Assembly (NCBI GenBank): GCA_945271295.1
Contig: CALYPG010000003.1
Location: 99,673 to 163,672 of the forward strand
Direction of reading: 5' to 3'
DNA: 64,000 nt
Origin: an uncultured Gilliamella sp.
Lineage (GTDB): Bacteria > Pseudomonadota > Gammaproteobacteria > Enterobacterales > Orbaceae
The first letter of the stretch is position 1. Every line of letters starts with the position of its first letter. The position numbers and the translations under genes were made by a program. Below are positions 27,385 through 37,400 of the stretch, in pieces. The notes below the pieces were generated by a model. The model made no database searches. It saw nothing but the letters and a program-made list of their open reading frames with translations, and had not been told where the DNA came from.

Positions 27385-28041
27385 TTATTTAATGGAATGC
27401 AAATATTCTTGCAAACCCTTATCACGCAATAGACAACTTGGACATGTACCACAACCTCCTTCCATGCCGTAATAACAGGTATGAGTATGCGTTTGCACAT
27501 AATCAAGGTAACCTAAATCATCAGCTAATGCCCAAGTTTGCGCTTTGGTCAGATACATCAACGGAGTGATGATATTAAAAGTATAATCCATAGCCAGATT
27601 CATAGTGACATTCATCGATTTGACAAACACATCCCGACAATCGGGATAACCACTAAAATCGGTTTCACAAACGCCAATAATAATGTCACTAATACGATGC
27701 TGTTTGGCATAACACCCCGCTAAAAGTAAAAATAGCATGTTACGACCATCAACAAAGGTATTGGGATAGTTGCCGTCTTGGGCTGGCTGAATCTGTTGAG
27801 AACTATCAATCAAGGCATTATTGGTGGTTTGTTTAATGACGGATGTATCAATTATAGTTTGCTTAACACCTAGATCAGCCGCAATCCATTTGGCCTTTTC
27901 AAGCTCAATCACATGCCGTTGACCATAATGAAAACTAATGGTTTGAACATTTTGCTGACCATAATCAGCTATCGCTTGCAGCAAACAAGTGGTTGAATCT
28001 TGCCCACCAGAGAAGATCACTAGTGCTTTACGCTGTTGCAT
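27385..28041 (-). CDS. queC: 7-cyano-7-deazaguanine synthase
   Basis: 218 residues. QueC makes preQ0 from 7-carboxy-7-deazaguanine with ATP and ammonia. The PP-loop [11 protein letters not shown] is at residues about 10-20. The zinc-binding cysteines are in [15 protein letters not shown] near the C-terminus. It lies 27 bp downstream of queF. The queD and queE genes are not in this window. Confidence 0.97.
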   Translation of the reverse strand: MQQRKALVIFSGGQDSTTCLLQAIADYGQQNVQTISFHYGQRHVIELEKAKWIAADLGVKQTIIDTSVIKQTTNNALIDSSQQIQPAQDGNYPNTFVDGRNMLFLLLAGCYAKQHRISDIIIGVCETDFSGYPDCRDVFVKSMNVTMNLAMDYTFNIITPLMYLTKAQTWALADDLGYLDYVQTHTHTCYYGMEGGCGTCPSCLLRDKGLQEYLHSIK

Positions 28042-28068
28042 TTTACCGTTCCAGTTAAAATTAATAGA

Positions 28069-28542
28069 TTAACGATTATCCACTTTTTCTGGATAAAGAT
28101 CGTGATTGGCTAAACGATTAACCGCAATTTGCTGCCAGCAAGTGCCAGCTTGACCATAATTAGCATAAGGATCGATAGAGATACCACCGCGCGGCGTAAA
28201 TTTACCCCAGACTTCGATGTATTTTGGATCCATTAATTTAATCAGATCTTGCATAATAATATTGATGCAATCTTCATGATAATCACCATGATTACGGAAA
28301 CTGAAAAGATAGAGTTTTAGTGATTTGCTTTCCACCATTTTAATATTCGGTACATAGGATATATAAATGGTGGCAAAGTCAGGTTGCCCGGTGATAGGAC
28401 AAAGACTAGTAAATTCAGGACAATTGAATTTAACAAAATAGTCGTTGTTGGGATGTTTATTATCAAACGTCTCGAGTATTTCAGGTGCATACGTCGACGG
28501 ATAGCGAACAGACTGATCGCCTAATAAGGTGATGTTACTCAT
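28069..28542 (-). CDS. queF: NADPH-dependent 7-cyano-7-deazaguanine reductase, short type
   Basis: 157 residues. QueF reduces preQ0 to preQ1. The catalytic Cys is in [14 protein letters not shown] near residue 48 and the QueF motif in [16 protein letters not shown] near residue 91, followed by GDYHED. This is the short, single-domain YkvM type of Bacillus, not the longer two-domain E. coli form of about 280 residues. It is the first gene of the operon and is directly preceded by a preQ1-I riboswitch whose 3' part contains the ribosome-binding site. Confidence 0.96.
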   Translation of the reverse strand: MSNITLLGDQSVRYPSTYAPEILETFDNKHPNNDYFVKFNCPEFTSLCPITGQPDFATIYISYVPNIKMVESKSLKLYLFSFRNHGDYHEDCINIIMQDLIKLMDPKYIEVWGKFTPRGGISIDPYANYGQAGTCWQQIAVNRLANHDLYPEKVDNR

Positions 28543-28549
28543 TATTAAT

Positions 28550-28586
28550 TCCTTAGTTTTTTAGCGTGGGAGGTTCACGAACCACG
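28550..28586 (-). promoter_or_regulatory. preQ1-I riboswitch upstream of queF
   Basis: On the minus strand the stem CGTGG...CCACG encloses the loop TTCGTGAACCTC and is followed by the A-rich tail CTAAAAAACTAAGGA. This is the compact preQ1 class I layout, with a conserved tail almost identical to the Bacillus queC aptamer. The AAGGA at 28550-28554 is the queF ribosome-binding site, seven bases before the ATG. Ligand-stabilised pseudoknot formation should therefore hide it. No terminator hairpin intervenes, which argues for translational control of the operon. Confidence 0.9.
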
Positions 28587-28599
28587 TAACAAGGCGCAC

Positions 28600-28629
28600 A
28601 CCATACTCTTTTTGGGTAAAAAAGTCCAA
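28600..28629 (-). promoter_or_regulatory. Putative queF promoter
   Basis: Minus-strand TTGGAC (28624-28629) and TATGGT (28600-28605) are 18 bp apart. The start would fall near 28593, a few bases before the riboswitch stem. Confidence 0.55.
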
Positions 28630-28715
28630 TATATAAGACCTATTGAAATTAACCATTGATTTAATCTGTATTTAATTTATACCACTAAGGTTAAACTCAA
28701 TAAAATGAACTTTCA

Positions 28716-28746
28716 TAAAAAATAGCTGAGCATTATAAAACGCTCA
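28716..28746 (-). terminator. Terminator of the MoxR/bpX operon
   Basis: On the minus strand TGAGC, a 10-nt loop and GCTCA are followed by GCTATTTTTTA, about 65 nt past the last gene of the operon. Confidence 0.65.
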
Positions 28747-28811
28747 AAATGATTATTTGACAACCAATAGTATAATTGGACTATTAGTGTTTAAACTCTG
28801 ATAGATTATGT

Positions 28812-31799
28812 TTAAATTGAGAACGACGTTATTTTATTTTCATCAGCATTAACATGTAATGCTCTACCTTTCATATCAAAGAAGCAATAATGACCAGCAA
28901 TGCACCTACCAGAAATAACATGGGGGGAAGCCCAATCTATCACTGCTTTTATACTATTGTCATTAAGGTAATAAAGATAGATATCATATCCGCTACCATC
29001 CATGCGAACCACAAATAACACCACCATTTGGCCGGTAGAAAAGATCCGTAAATTATTAAATTGTTCGGGTGAAATAGTTAAAGGGATTTCATTATAGTAT
29101 TGATAATTTCGACGTTTACATAATAATCGAGCTTGATCCTTACTATATTTAAAATACAACATACCTAATTCAGCATTCATAATGATCTTGTGAACACCTG
29201 TTTCAATATCAATACTACTACGATTAATTAAATTACGTTTAGGCAGACTATAATAAAATGTTTCAATTTTATTTTCTGGATCGATGGTCACATAATTTTC
29301 ACCATAATCATCTGTGACAATTTGTTGAATTCGGTTTGGTGCCAAGTCAACTCGCCAAATTACTGACAATGTTTCAGCAATATTAACCACTTCAACGCAA
29401 TTATTATTAATAATTGTCCAATTAATACCATCAAACTGCCATTGACATAACTGAAATTTAATCACCCCGAGATCGACTGATTTTTGGGTAGTCAAATCAA
29501 TTTTTTCAACACGATAATAGTTGTCACGTTTAATCAATGCTAAAACTTGCAAACGATTTTTAGAAAGTACCAACGAATCAGCCGCAATCATAAAATAAGC
29601 TAGCTGTTTACCCATTTTATCAACCATTATTATGCCGGCTTCACCTAACGCTAACAGATAGTTATCATTAGCTAAGGCTACCATATCGTAAATTGCTCTA
29701 TGACCCGCTTCCGGAAAATGATAGAGTTGTAAACTATTAACCGTTAATAAAGAAGTCTGTTTTACCAAATTAAGCGATGAAATTGGCATATCGACTTGTA
29801 GAGATTTATCCTGAGTGAGTTCAATCAACTTTGCTATATCCGAAATGGAAAATGCATTGGGATAAGTAATAACATCAGCAATAATGATATTAATGAATAG
29901 GCGCAATAAGCCTTGCAACTTTTCAATATCTTTTTGCTGGTTTAATATCTCTTTTGCTATGTCTAACCGTTTTTGATAATAATTAGGATTATTTTTTAAA
30001 GCGGTTAAACAATCTTCAAGTTTATCAATCGAATCCGGTAATAAAATAAATCTTTTGACTAAAGCTTTGCCACTGAGCTTATCTGTATTGTTAAACCATT
30101 GTTCGGCAAGATAACGATACTCTGTTAATGGCCATATTGCATCAATTGCCGCTAACCATTCAGCTTTTTCAGCCAAGGTTTTTGCCCACTCAAGTCTTAA
30201 TTTATTAGCTAGTTCTGGTTTATTCTTTTCAAGCATCAAAATAGCATTGGCAAAAATATTATCCCGCCTTGCAATCATGATTGCCATATCCCAATTATTG
30301 GCTAAACAACAAAGTTTAACAATAAGTTCTGGCTCAGCGTCACGAGCGATCGCTAATTCCATTGCTTGTTTATATAGCTTACGTTGCTCTAAAAATTCAA
30401 TAGCTTCATTTAGACTATTTAAAAGCTCGACTAAAACAAAAACGGCTTGTTCCACCTTGTCTTGTTTGGCTAATTTTTCAAAACTTTGTCGGTAAAGTGT
30501 TTGTAAATGATCGAGAAACTCTGGTTCAAGATAAACTGATGAGGAGCTACCATAAACACGCTCACTTAAAGATAATTTATTGCGTGGTTTAGGTAATCCA
30601 AAAGATTGTCCTTGCGAATTGTCATTATTAATGGGTAATGCATAGCGTAGCGCTTCTTCTAAATCGCCATCTGCAAATTTTTTCATCATTTTTTTAATAT
30701 AATCACCTTGCCGAAAAGCAATCAAATGACTCAATTTTGTAAAAATCGTAAAAATCGTCAAATAGTTACGCCAACGGCTAGATTTGGTCTCTTTTGGTTT
30801 GGATCTGGCCGGTAAATTGGTATCCGATCCATTTGCACCATAATTTAACTGAGAGTCCGAATTGTAGACATCATAATCGAGATTGATTTGTGATTTATTA
30901 TTGTTTGAAGTTTCGTGATCTTGTTTAATATTATATGCGAAATTTTTAATTACTATTTTATCTTGTTTACTTGCTTTGAAATGTGCGGAAATTTTGCCAA
31001 AGAAATTTATAGATTTTAAATAAAAAAATAAAATAATGATGCCAAAAATTAAATAAGGAACAAGATTGGTACTCGTTTCTGACGAGGTAATTTGTGTTGC
31101 TGAACTGATTTTCGGATTTTTATTGACAAAGCCGTGATACAAGCCAAATAATATTGACGCTAGCGCAATCCATAAAATTGTATAATTTTTTTTACTTGCT
31201 TGACCTTGCTTGGTTATATTAGTTGATTGATTAGGAGAATGCTGTTGTTTTAGTTGTTGTTGATGTTGCTCTATATATTTGAGCATTTCTGGACTTGGCG
31301 TAGGAATTTTACCATCGAATATCTGTTCAATTGATTTACTTTTTTCAGTAAAATCAATTACCTCATTATACACAATATTGACTGCATAACTCTTTGTTTC
31401 AAGCAATTGATAACCATCTAGATCAACCCATTGCGCGGGATCGAGCTCTAACGCATCTTCTAAACAGTAAGTGGTAATTGTATTACCTATAATCAATATT
31501 AAATCACAGACTGGCATTTTTTGCCAAAGTGATAGTGGAATTTCACTTGAACAAAGTACACCTGCTTGATAAATCAAAGGCCAGCCATCTAAACTATCGC
31601 AATACTGTTTTTGAGCTGACGGGAACTTGAGCAAATCACCTTGTACAAATTGATAAATCTTACAACCCATAAACCAGTTTTTTATTAACAAACTTCGGCG
31701 TTGTTCGTTGTTGAACCATTAAGCAGGAAACCATATCCCAATTATATCTTGAGATCCTTTTAAGGTTGGGAATTTAATAAAGTCAGTGCTATTTTGCAT
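28812..31799 (-). CDS. bpX6-like protein of a MoxR ternary system, interrupted by in-frame stop
   Basis: The last gene of the MoxR operon. The natural start is the ATG at 31799, three bases past the preceding stop, but codon 27 is TAA (31719-31721). Reading through gives GIWFPA-stop-WFNNEQRRSLL and then an open frame of more than 950 codons. Translation may restart at TTG 31691 or ATG 31670; neither has a clear ribosome-binding site. From the TTG, QGDLLKFPS and DGWPLIYQAGVLC form the N-terminal domain. Two membrane helices lie at about 171-188 and 209-228. A helical, TPR-like middle follows, then a beta-propeller-like end. The N-terminal pattern recalls the bpX6 domain described for MoxR-vWA-propeller conflict systems; this is from memory. 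Either a recent nonsense mutation or a sequencing error. Confidence 0.7.
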
Positions 31800-31802
31800 A
31801 TT

Positions 31803-33575
31803 TTAGTCAGTTTTAATTAATTTCAATCGAATAGATTGGGTGATTAATGAATAAAGCATCAATTCACCGTTTTGGTTAGTTATTGAAAAAGATTTAGCTA
31901 ACGAATTATAACTATAACTCACAATTTCATTCACTGAACGCAAACATGGTATGATTTTATTATTGAGATAATCAAATAACGCAACTTGCTTTTTATCTTG
32001 ATTGATCATAACAAAGTTAGTGCAATTTTGCTGAGCATCATAATACAATCCAAATATTTGCCAATCATTGGGAGTAGTCACGTTAATAAAATCATTTTCA
32101 GTCGTAAATACCGTCCATTGTCGACCATAACCGATCGCTAATCGCCCAAACCCTTTCAGCCATAAATTTTCGGCAGTAACATAAATTTGTTGATTAACTT
32201 GTTTTTCAAAACCTACTAAACAATAGTTTAAATGGGCGTGGTTTAAACCATGAATACAAAGCTGTTGCATATCATTAAGATAAACATAACCAGCACGCCG
32301 CTCATCCAATTTAAACAAGGTAATGACATTATCGGCAATTATGTGAAAATTGTTTACTTCATCTTTCTTTTTGGAGATACCATACCAACAGCATAGTAGT
32401 GATTTATTTTCTTCAATAAAAAAAACATCATAACCGTGATTACCATAAAGACAAATAAATTGCGGTAAAAGTTTATCTTGATCGAGATTAAAATCCATCG
32501 ACAACTCAATTTTGGGTTTATTTGATTGCCATAAATACAATTTTTGTTGTTCACAAATAAAAGCAATAATTCGTTTTCCTTGAAAATCCAAACCCAAAAC
32601 CGAACCTTTTAAATAATAGTATTGAATACGACAGATTTGTTTGGAAGATAGCATATCGTTGATGGTGATAGAATAGGCATTAGTTTTATCATGGGTAAAG
32701 GTTAAAATGTGATTACCATCATTTGAGATAATTGGTTTAAATTCAATGTTAATAGGTACAATTGATCGCTTTTCAATTTCGGCAAAGTAATTATCAGAAA
32801 TAAACTGACCAGACAGCATTTTAGCGCAGATAATATTGTTGGGGAGTGACAAAAGGCAATGTCGCGTTGTTGAGCGGTTTTTGATCTCAACTGATAACTT
32901 GTCATAATATTTAATCAGTCGATCAATGCTGACTTGATGAGTAATAAATTCTGCGCTTGGATGATTGCCACCAATTAACCAACATTCATCATAAATCAAA
33001 TTCGACTGTTTAAAATAATTAGTCCAGTTATTGAACATCTGATTGGTGGCTAACATCTTAGAGCGATGATTAAGTAGGAATTTTAGATCATTAATATCCT
33101 TAAATAAAGTTAGCTGAGAAGGATTTTCAATGACACCCCAATAAAATTGACTATGATGATTATACGAACGAATCTCTAATAATAACATTAAAATCAGATG
33201 TACAAGTCGCTGTACACCCAATTGCAGCACACTGCTTTCAAACAGCGCAATAATAACACCGTTAGCTTTAGATTTTTCTTGCAAGGGAGCTAAAAATAAG
33301 TGTTCATAATTTACTGCTCTTCTTATAAACTCATCTGGTTCATCTTCAGCAATCAACCATTCAGAGAAAAGCAAATGTTCATAATTACCGCGTTGACGTA
33401 AATCACCTAAACCTGAAAATAATTTTTGTACATTCCAATGACTTTCTTTAACTGGGCCGAGTAAAATGTTAAGTTGCATCATCAAATCTGCAACCACAGG
33501 TTGTAAACTCTCATCAAACCAAGATAACCAAGGTTGCCAAGCTTTAAACGCTTTTGGTAATTGATTATAGCTCAT
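31803..33575 (-). CDS. vWA-like/beta-propeller protein of a MoxR ternary system
   Basis: 590 residues, no signal peptide. The N-terminal third contains RGNYEHLLFSEWLIAEDEPD and then VIIALFESSVLQLGVQRLVH, which looks like a degenerate von Willebrand A-type domain without a clear MIDAS (no DxSxS). The rest has recurring beta strands with W/Y-rich ends consistent with a propeller. It overlaps the upstream small gene by 11 bp and ends three bases before the bpX6-like start, so all four genes are one operon. I compare it with the vWA component of MoxR-vWA-beta-propeller systems proposed as regulated conflict systems. That link is by recall of pattern and gene order only. Confidence 0.6.
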   Translation of the reverse strand: MSYNQLPKAFKAWQPWLSWFDESLQPVVADLMMQLNILLGPVKESHWNVQKLFSGLGDLRQRGNYEHLLFSEWLIAEDEPDEFIRRAVNYEHLFLAPLQEKSKANGVIIALFESSVLQLGVQRLVHLILMLLLEIRSYNHHSQFYWGVIENPSQLTLFKDINDLKFLLNHRSKMLATNQMFNNWTNYFKQSNLIYDECWLIGGNHPSAEFITHQVSIDRLIKYYDKLSVEIKNRSTTRHCLLSLPNNIICAKMLSGQFISDNYFAEIEKRSIVPINIEFKPIISNDGNHILTFTHDKTNAYSITINDMLSSKQICRIQYYYLKGSVLGLDFQGKRIIAFICEQQKLYLWQSNKPKIELSMDFNLDQDKLLPQFICLYGNHGYDVFFIEENKSLLCCWYGISKKKDEVNNFHIIADNVITLFKLDERRAGYVYLNDMQQLCIHGLNHAHLNYCLVGFEKQVNQQIYVTAENLWLKGFGRLAIGYGRQWTVFTTENDFINVTTPNDWQIFGLYYDAQQNCTNFVMINQDKKQVALFDYLNNKIIPCLRSVNEIVSYSYNSLAKSFSITNQNGELMLYSLITQSIRLKLIKTD

Positions 33576-33993
33576 ACTCTAATAACTCTTTTGTTAAAGG
33601 CCATTTTTGATTTAACGGGATCACTACTTTAGGCTGATCCCATAACAGTGCAGATTCACATTTGAATTGATGAAAAATAGCTTTTGCTAACAATGATGTA
33701 GCAATAGATGGTTTAGCATGGCAGGGTAACCAAAGGCCCGGTTCTTGTTTATCAAACATAGCATATTGCACACCATCAACCCATGGCAATAAAGAAGATT
33801 GCCCAATAATCACGATAAAGTCATTACCTTTAACAAATTGATATTGCGACAAATCATAGCTATTTTGATTGGTTAATAAATGAGTAATTAAACGTCCGAT
33901 CACTTCATGCCAGGCAACCACTGCAATTGGCGCAACGGTATCATTATTTGGCTGCCAGTGCCATTGAATATTAGTGTTACTGTTGCTACTCAT
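33565..33993 (-). CDS. Small bpX5-like protein of a MoxR ternary system
   Basis: 142 residues. Recognisable blocks are PIAVVAWHEVIGRLITHLL, then VKGNDFIVIIG, SLLPWVDGVQYA and LWLPCHAKPSI. The block LPWVDGVQY followed by WLP is what I remember of the bpX5 domain, a small partner in MoxR-vWA-propeller operons. It starts three bases after the MoxR gene stops and overlaps the next gene, indicating tight co-translation. Enzymatic residues are not evident, so it is probably an adaptor. Confidence 0.6.
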   Translation of the reverse strand: MSSNSNTNIQWHWQPNNDTVAPIAVVAWHEVIGRLITHLLTNQNSYDLSQYQFVKGNDFIVIIGQSSLLPWVDGVQYAMFDKQEPGLWLPCHAKPSIATSLLAKAIFHQFKCESALLWDQPKVVIPLNQKWPLTKELLEYEL

Positions 33994-33996
33994 TTC

Positions 33997-35082
33997 TTAG
34001 GCAATCAATTTTATCAGCTGAATTCTCAACTGTTTTAATTGTTCAGGTATGGTATCAATGGTGTAATTAGCATCAATTTCTCGTAAGACAGCTTCAATAT
34101 GCACTACCTCACCATTTACGCAATTTGTTGCCATTTCCATCAACCTTTCTAAACGTGCGTTTGGTTGCTGAGTGGCTGATTCAGTTGCATAAAATAACTG
34201 TGAATTATTCGATAAAGTAAAAATATCTTTTAATATTTCTTGTCCGCGTTGCTGAATATCTGCAGTTGGAAGCACATAATAAAGAGGCCATAAATCTTGT
34301 TTTTCTGCCTCTAGCCTGCCATTAACCAATGCTGCTGCCGCAATAAGTTTTAATGTTTTAACCACTCGCCTATCCGATAGCGTGATGCCATTTTGCCTTA
34401 ATAATCGAATCGCATCGGCAAAAGGGGTAAATATCTTATCGAGATTAACATGTTGTACCTGACTACTGAGCGCCTCAAGTTCATCAAGGGTAAGTGATAC
34501 ATCAACCGTCGAATATTCAGCTTGCCAGCCTCCGGTTAACATATCTTCAATAAAATTATCGGCTACCGGTTCAACAAAAAGATGTAATAAAAAACGATCG
34601 GCAAAAGCTGCTAATCCTTCGTCTTCTGGCAAACTGTTAGAAGCCCCAATACATATCTTTAAAGGACAGGCTATTTGAGTGTGGCCTCGTCTAAATTGCC
34701 GCTCATTTAAAATACCCAGTAAGGTATTGAGTATTGCTGTCGATCCTAAAAAAACCTCATCTAAAAAAACAATTTCTGCTTCAGGTAACATACCTTTGGT
34801 ATCCGTTTCAACAGTTCCTTCACGTAGTTTTTTCAAATCAACTGTACCAAACAGTTCTGAAGGTTCAGTAAAGCGACCTAGGAGATATTCAAAATATTGA
34901 CCATTCATGGTTTTTGCAATTCGCCTTACTACAGCACTTTTAGCTGTGCCCGGCGCACCAATGACTAATAGATGTTCTTTAGCGATCGCCGCTAAAATTA
35001 TCAGTTCGGCAAGTTGTTGGCGACCAACAAAACCTTGAGTGGCAATTTTAATACATTGTCGGATTTTAGATAAATTTTCCAT
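33997..35082 (-). CDS. MoxR-family AAA+ ATPase
   Basis: 361 residues. Walker A is GAPGTAKSAVVRR (about residues 39-51), Walker B is IVFLDEVFLGS (about 104-114) and the sensor region is CIGASNSLPEDEGLAAFADR. This is the RavA/MoxR branch of AAA+ proteins, which act as chaperones for vWA-domain clients. It is first in a four-gene operon with the bpX5-like, vWA-like and bpX6-like genes, so those are likely clients. RavA of E. coli pairs with ViaA, but no ViaA is seen here. The 38-bp element copy C lies in the gap upstream. Confidence 0.88.
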   Translation of the reverse strand: MENLSKIRQCIKIATQGFVGRQQLAELIILAAIAKEHLLVIGAPGTAKSAVVRRIAKTMNGQYFEYLLGRFTEPSELFGTVDLKKLREGTVETDTKGMLPEAEIVFLDEVFLGSTAILNTLLGILNERQFRRGHTQIACPLKICIGASNSLPEDEGLAAFADRFLLHLFVEPVADNFIEDMLTGGWQAEYSTVDVSLTLDELEALSSQVQHVNLDKIFTPFADAIRLLRQNGITLSDRRVVKTLKLIAAAALVNGRLEAEKQDLWPLYYVLPTADIQQRGQEILKDIFTLSNNSQLFYATESATQQPNARLERLMEMATNCVNGEVVHIEAVLREIDANYTIDTIPEQLKQLRIQLIKLIA

Positions 35083-35253
35083 TATATTTCTTAATTTTAA
35101 TATAGCTTATTAGATTTATTCTTTTTTAATTATAGAGTATTTATACAATAAAAAAAGTGGATAAATGATAAAAACTATTTGCTTAAAAATGAGCTTATAA
35201 CAAAAAATATCGATCCTTTAGCACAGTAATTTGCCCTAAATCAGGGCATGGAT

Positions 35254-35291
35254 TGTAAAGATGTTTCAGGTTAACTATACGTTTCAGTATA
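35254..35291 (-). repeat. 38-bp interspersed element, copy C
   Basis: The copy closest to the consensus. The right half forms a perfect stem, CTATAC, loop GTTTCA, GTATAG. It starts ten bases past the stop codon of the DUF1090 gene and about 170 bp upstream of the MoxR gene. A separate hairpin GCCCTAAATCAGGGC lies at 35233-35247. Confidence 0.8.
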
Positions 35292-35300
35292 GATTTTGCT

Positions 35301-35732
35301 CTATTTCGCCGAGAGTTCTTGATAAAATGCTGTTAATTTAATCTTAGCCTCACTCAATTCTTTTTCGGCCTCACTTAATTTTGTTTTTTGCTTGGCAATT
35401 TTTTGTTGATTACCTTTGCCTTGAGCGTCTGCCAGTTCTTGCTGCCTTTCTGTCACTTTAGCCGTTTTTTCAGTAATCTCTTTTTTATACTTCGCTTCTA
35501 ATTCATCATTGGTACAATGAGTATTTACTGCATATAACGCTTTTTCAAACCCTTGAATACGATGGATATTGTTATTTTTTTTAGCCAAACCAATTTGTGA
35601 TTCAATGATTTGTTTTTTGCCATTACATGTTAAACCTTGTTCATCAAAATCAGTAGCATAGGTTGCCAATGAAAATAGACTTATTAATATCAAAACCGTT
35701 AATTTACTTATGGACCTAATTATTGTAGTCAT
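35301..35732 (-). CDS. yqjC: DUF1090 periplasmic protein (YqjC-like)
   Basis: 143 residues with a cleavable signal peptide (hydrophobic 9-23, ATYA-TD cleavage). The mature part has two cysteines (Cys36 region CNGKKQIIESQI, and NTHCTND). A heptad-like, Lys/Glu-rich C-terminus predicted to be coiled coil follows, as in the DUF1090 family of which E. coli YqjC is a member. Function is unknown; the family is periplasmic. It begins 22 bp downstream of coaA. Confidence 0.85.
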   Translation of the reverse strand: MTTIIRSISKLTVLILISLFSLATYATDFDEQGLTCNGKKQIIESQIGLAKKNNNIHRIQGFEKALYAVNTHCTNDELEAKYKKEITEKTAKVTERQQELADAQGKGNQQKIAKQKTKLSEAEKELSEAKIKLTAFYQELSAK

Positions 35733-35754
35733 AACAATTCCTATTAAGTTAGAT

Positions 35755-36690
35755 TTATTTTCTTAATTGAACATTATCTATTTTATGATCTTTACCTTTA
35801 GTTAAAATTAAACTTGCTCTTTCCCTGGTTGGCAAAATATTTTCAATCAGATTCAGTTCATTAATTTCATGCCAAAGACGATTGGCAATGTTGATAACTT
35901 CTGCTTCTGGTAGCTGTGAATAGTGATTAAAATAAGAGTTCGGATCACTAAAAGCCCCTGCTCTAAATTTTAGAAAACGATTAACATACCAGTCATGTAA
36001 TAATGGTAAATCAGCATCAACATAAATCGAAAAATCGACATAATCAGACACAAATACTCGATTATTTGCCTGCGGATAATTTAATGTTCCTTGTAATACA
36101 TTTAAGCCTTCGAGAATCAAAATATCCGGGCTGTCGATGGTAATTTCTTCATTTTCAACAATATCATAAACTAAATGAGAATAAACTGGTGCTTTCACTT
36201 CAGCCTGACCTGATTTGACATCAGCAACAAAATTAATTAATTTTTTGATATCGTAAGATTGTGGGAAACCTTTTTTGTTCATAATGCCACGTTCTTCAAG
36301 GCATTTATTCGGATATAAAAAGCCATCTGTTGTCACTAATGCCACTTTTCGATGTTCTGGCCAGCGCGTTAATAATGCTTGTAACACCCTAGCGGTAGTA
36401 CTTTTACCCACTGCTACACTACCAGCAATCCCAATCACATATGGTATTTTTTGGCTTTTACCTAGAAATTTAGATAATACCACCTGCCGTGTTAAGCTAT
36501 TACTAATATAATAATTAAGCAATCGAGACAAGGGTAAATAAATTTGACTGACTTCGTCCATGGATAGATCTTCGTTAATCCCTTGTAATGAAGTCAACTC
36601 TTCAGAAGTTAAGGTCATTGGTACCGCGTTACGCAAGCTTGCCCATTCTTGACGGCTAAAATGCATATAAGGACTCAAATGATTGTTCAT
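35755..36690 (-). CDS. coaA: Pantothenate kinase, type I
   Basis: 311 residues, the usual CoaA length. It phosphorylates pantothenate, the first and controlling step of coenzyme A synthesis. The P-loop is [15 protein letters not shown] near residue 87. The N-terminal [13 protein letters not shown] block and [20 protein letters not shown] are typical of the bacterial enzyme. Confidence 0.97.
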   Translation of the reverse strand: MNNHLSPYMHFSRQEWASLRNAVPMTLTSEELTSLQGINEDLSMDEVSQIYLPLSRLLNYYISNSLTRQVVLSKFLGKSQKIPYVIGIAGSVAVGKSTTARVLQALLTRWPEHRKVALVTTDGFLYPNKCLEERGIMNKKGFPQSYDIKKLINFVADVKSGQAEVKAPVYSHLVYDIVENEEITIDSPDILILEGLNVLQGTLNYPQANNRVFVSDYVDFSIYVDADLPLLHDWYVNRFLKFRAGAFSDPNSYFNHYSQLPEAEVINIANRLWHEINELNLIENILPTRERASLILTKGKDHKIDNVQLRK

Positions 36691-36853
36691 AATTCATCTT
36701 TCTCTAATTGCTCCAACTTATTTGGCTCAGATTATACATAAATTAATTTTTTTACAATCATAAATTAGCTTTAAGTCTTAATCATAGCTATCTTGGTGAC
36801 TTACTGTTAAAATGCTCACATTATTTTGTCATTCAAATTATAAAATAGTTTAT

Positions 36854-37345
36854 ATGTTAAAAAATAAATCGAAACAGAAATCTAAAATAAGCCGTCAAGA
36901 GATCAATGAGGCGTCACGAGAACTCAAAAAAAAGCGTAAACATAAAGGATTACCTAGTGGATCTAGATTTAATAATAATGATGACAGCCAAAATCAAAAA
37001 TCGACAAAAGCAATAAAAGATCCGCGTGTTGGAAGCAAAAAACCTATTTCGTTAGTGGTAACCGATTCGACTAATGTAAGTAAAATGACCAAAGCTTCAA
37101 AACCCATTAAAACAATCCTGTCACCCGAGCAAGAGCTGGATCAATTAGAAAATGATCCTAAATTAGAACAATTACTCGATTTAGTTGAACAAAATAGCAA
37201 GTTAACTCAAGAACAACAACTTTATCTTGATAGCAAATTACAACGTATTGATGAACTTATGCAAGAACTTGGTTATACCGATGCAGATTTTGATGATGTT
37301 GAGGAGAAACCAGAAGATATTGTTAGTTTATTAAAACGTAATTAA
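36854..37345 (+). CDS. yihI: Der GTPase-activating protein
   Basis: About 163 residues, very basic N-terminal half (KKKRKHKGLPSGSR) and acidic C-terminal half, with the conserved KDPRVGSKKPI in between. YihI stimulates the GTPase Der and restrains ribosome assembly. The ATG at 36854 (MLKNKSK) is chosen because the preceding in-frame residues back to 36812 are unlike the family. It lies upstream of hemN, as in E. coli. Confidence 0.93.
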   Translation: MLKNKSKQKSKISRQEINEASRELKKKRKHKGLPSGSRFNNNDDSQNQKSTKAIKDPRVGSKKPISLVVTDSTNVSKMTKASKPIKTILSPEQELDQLENDPKLEQLLDLVEQNSKLTQEQQLYLDSKLQRIDELMQELGYTDADFDDVEEKPEDIVSLLKRN

Positions 37346-37400
37346 TTACTTTTTACCTATTAATACATTAGCTTATAGTACATAAAAGAGAGCATAGCAA

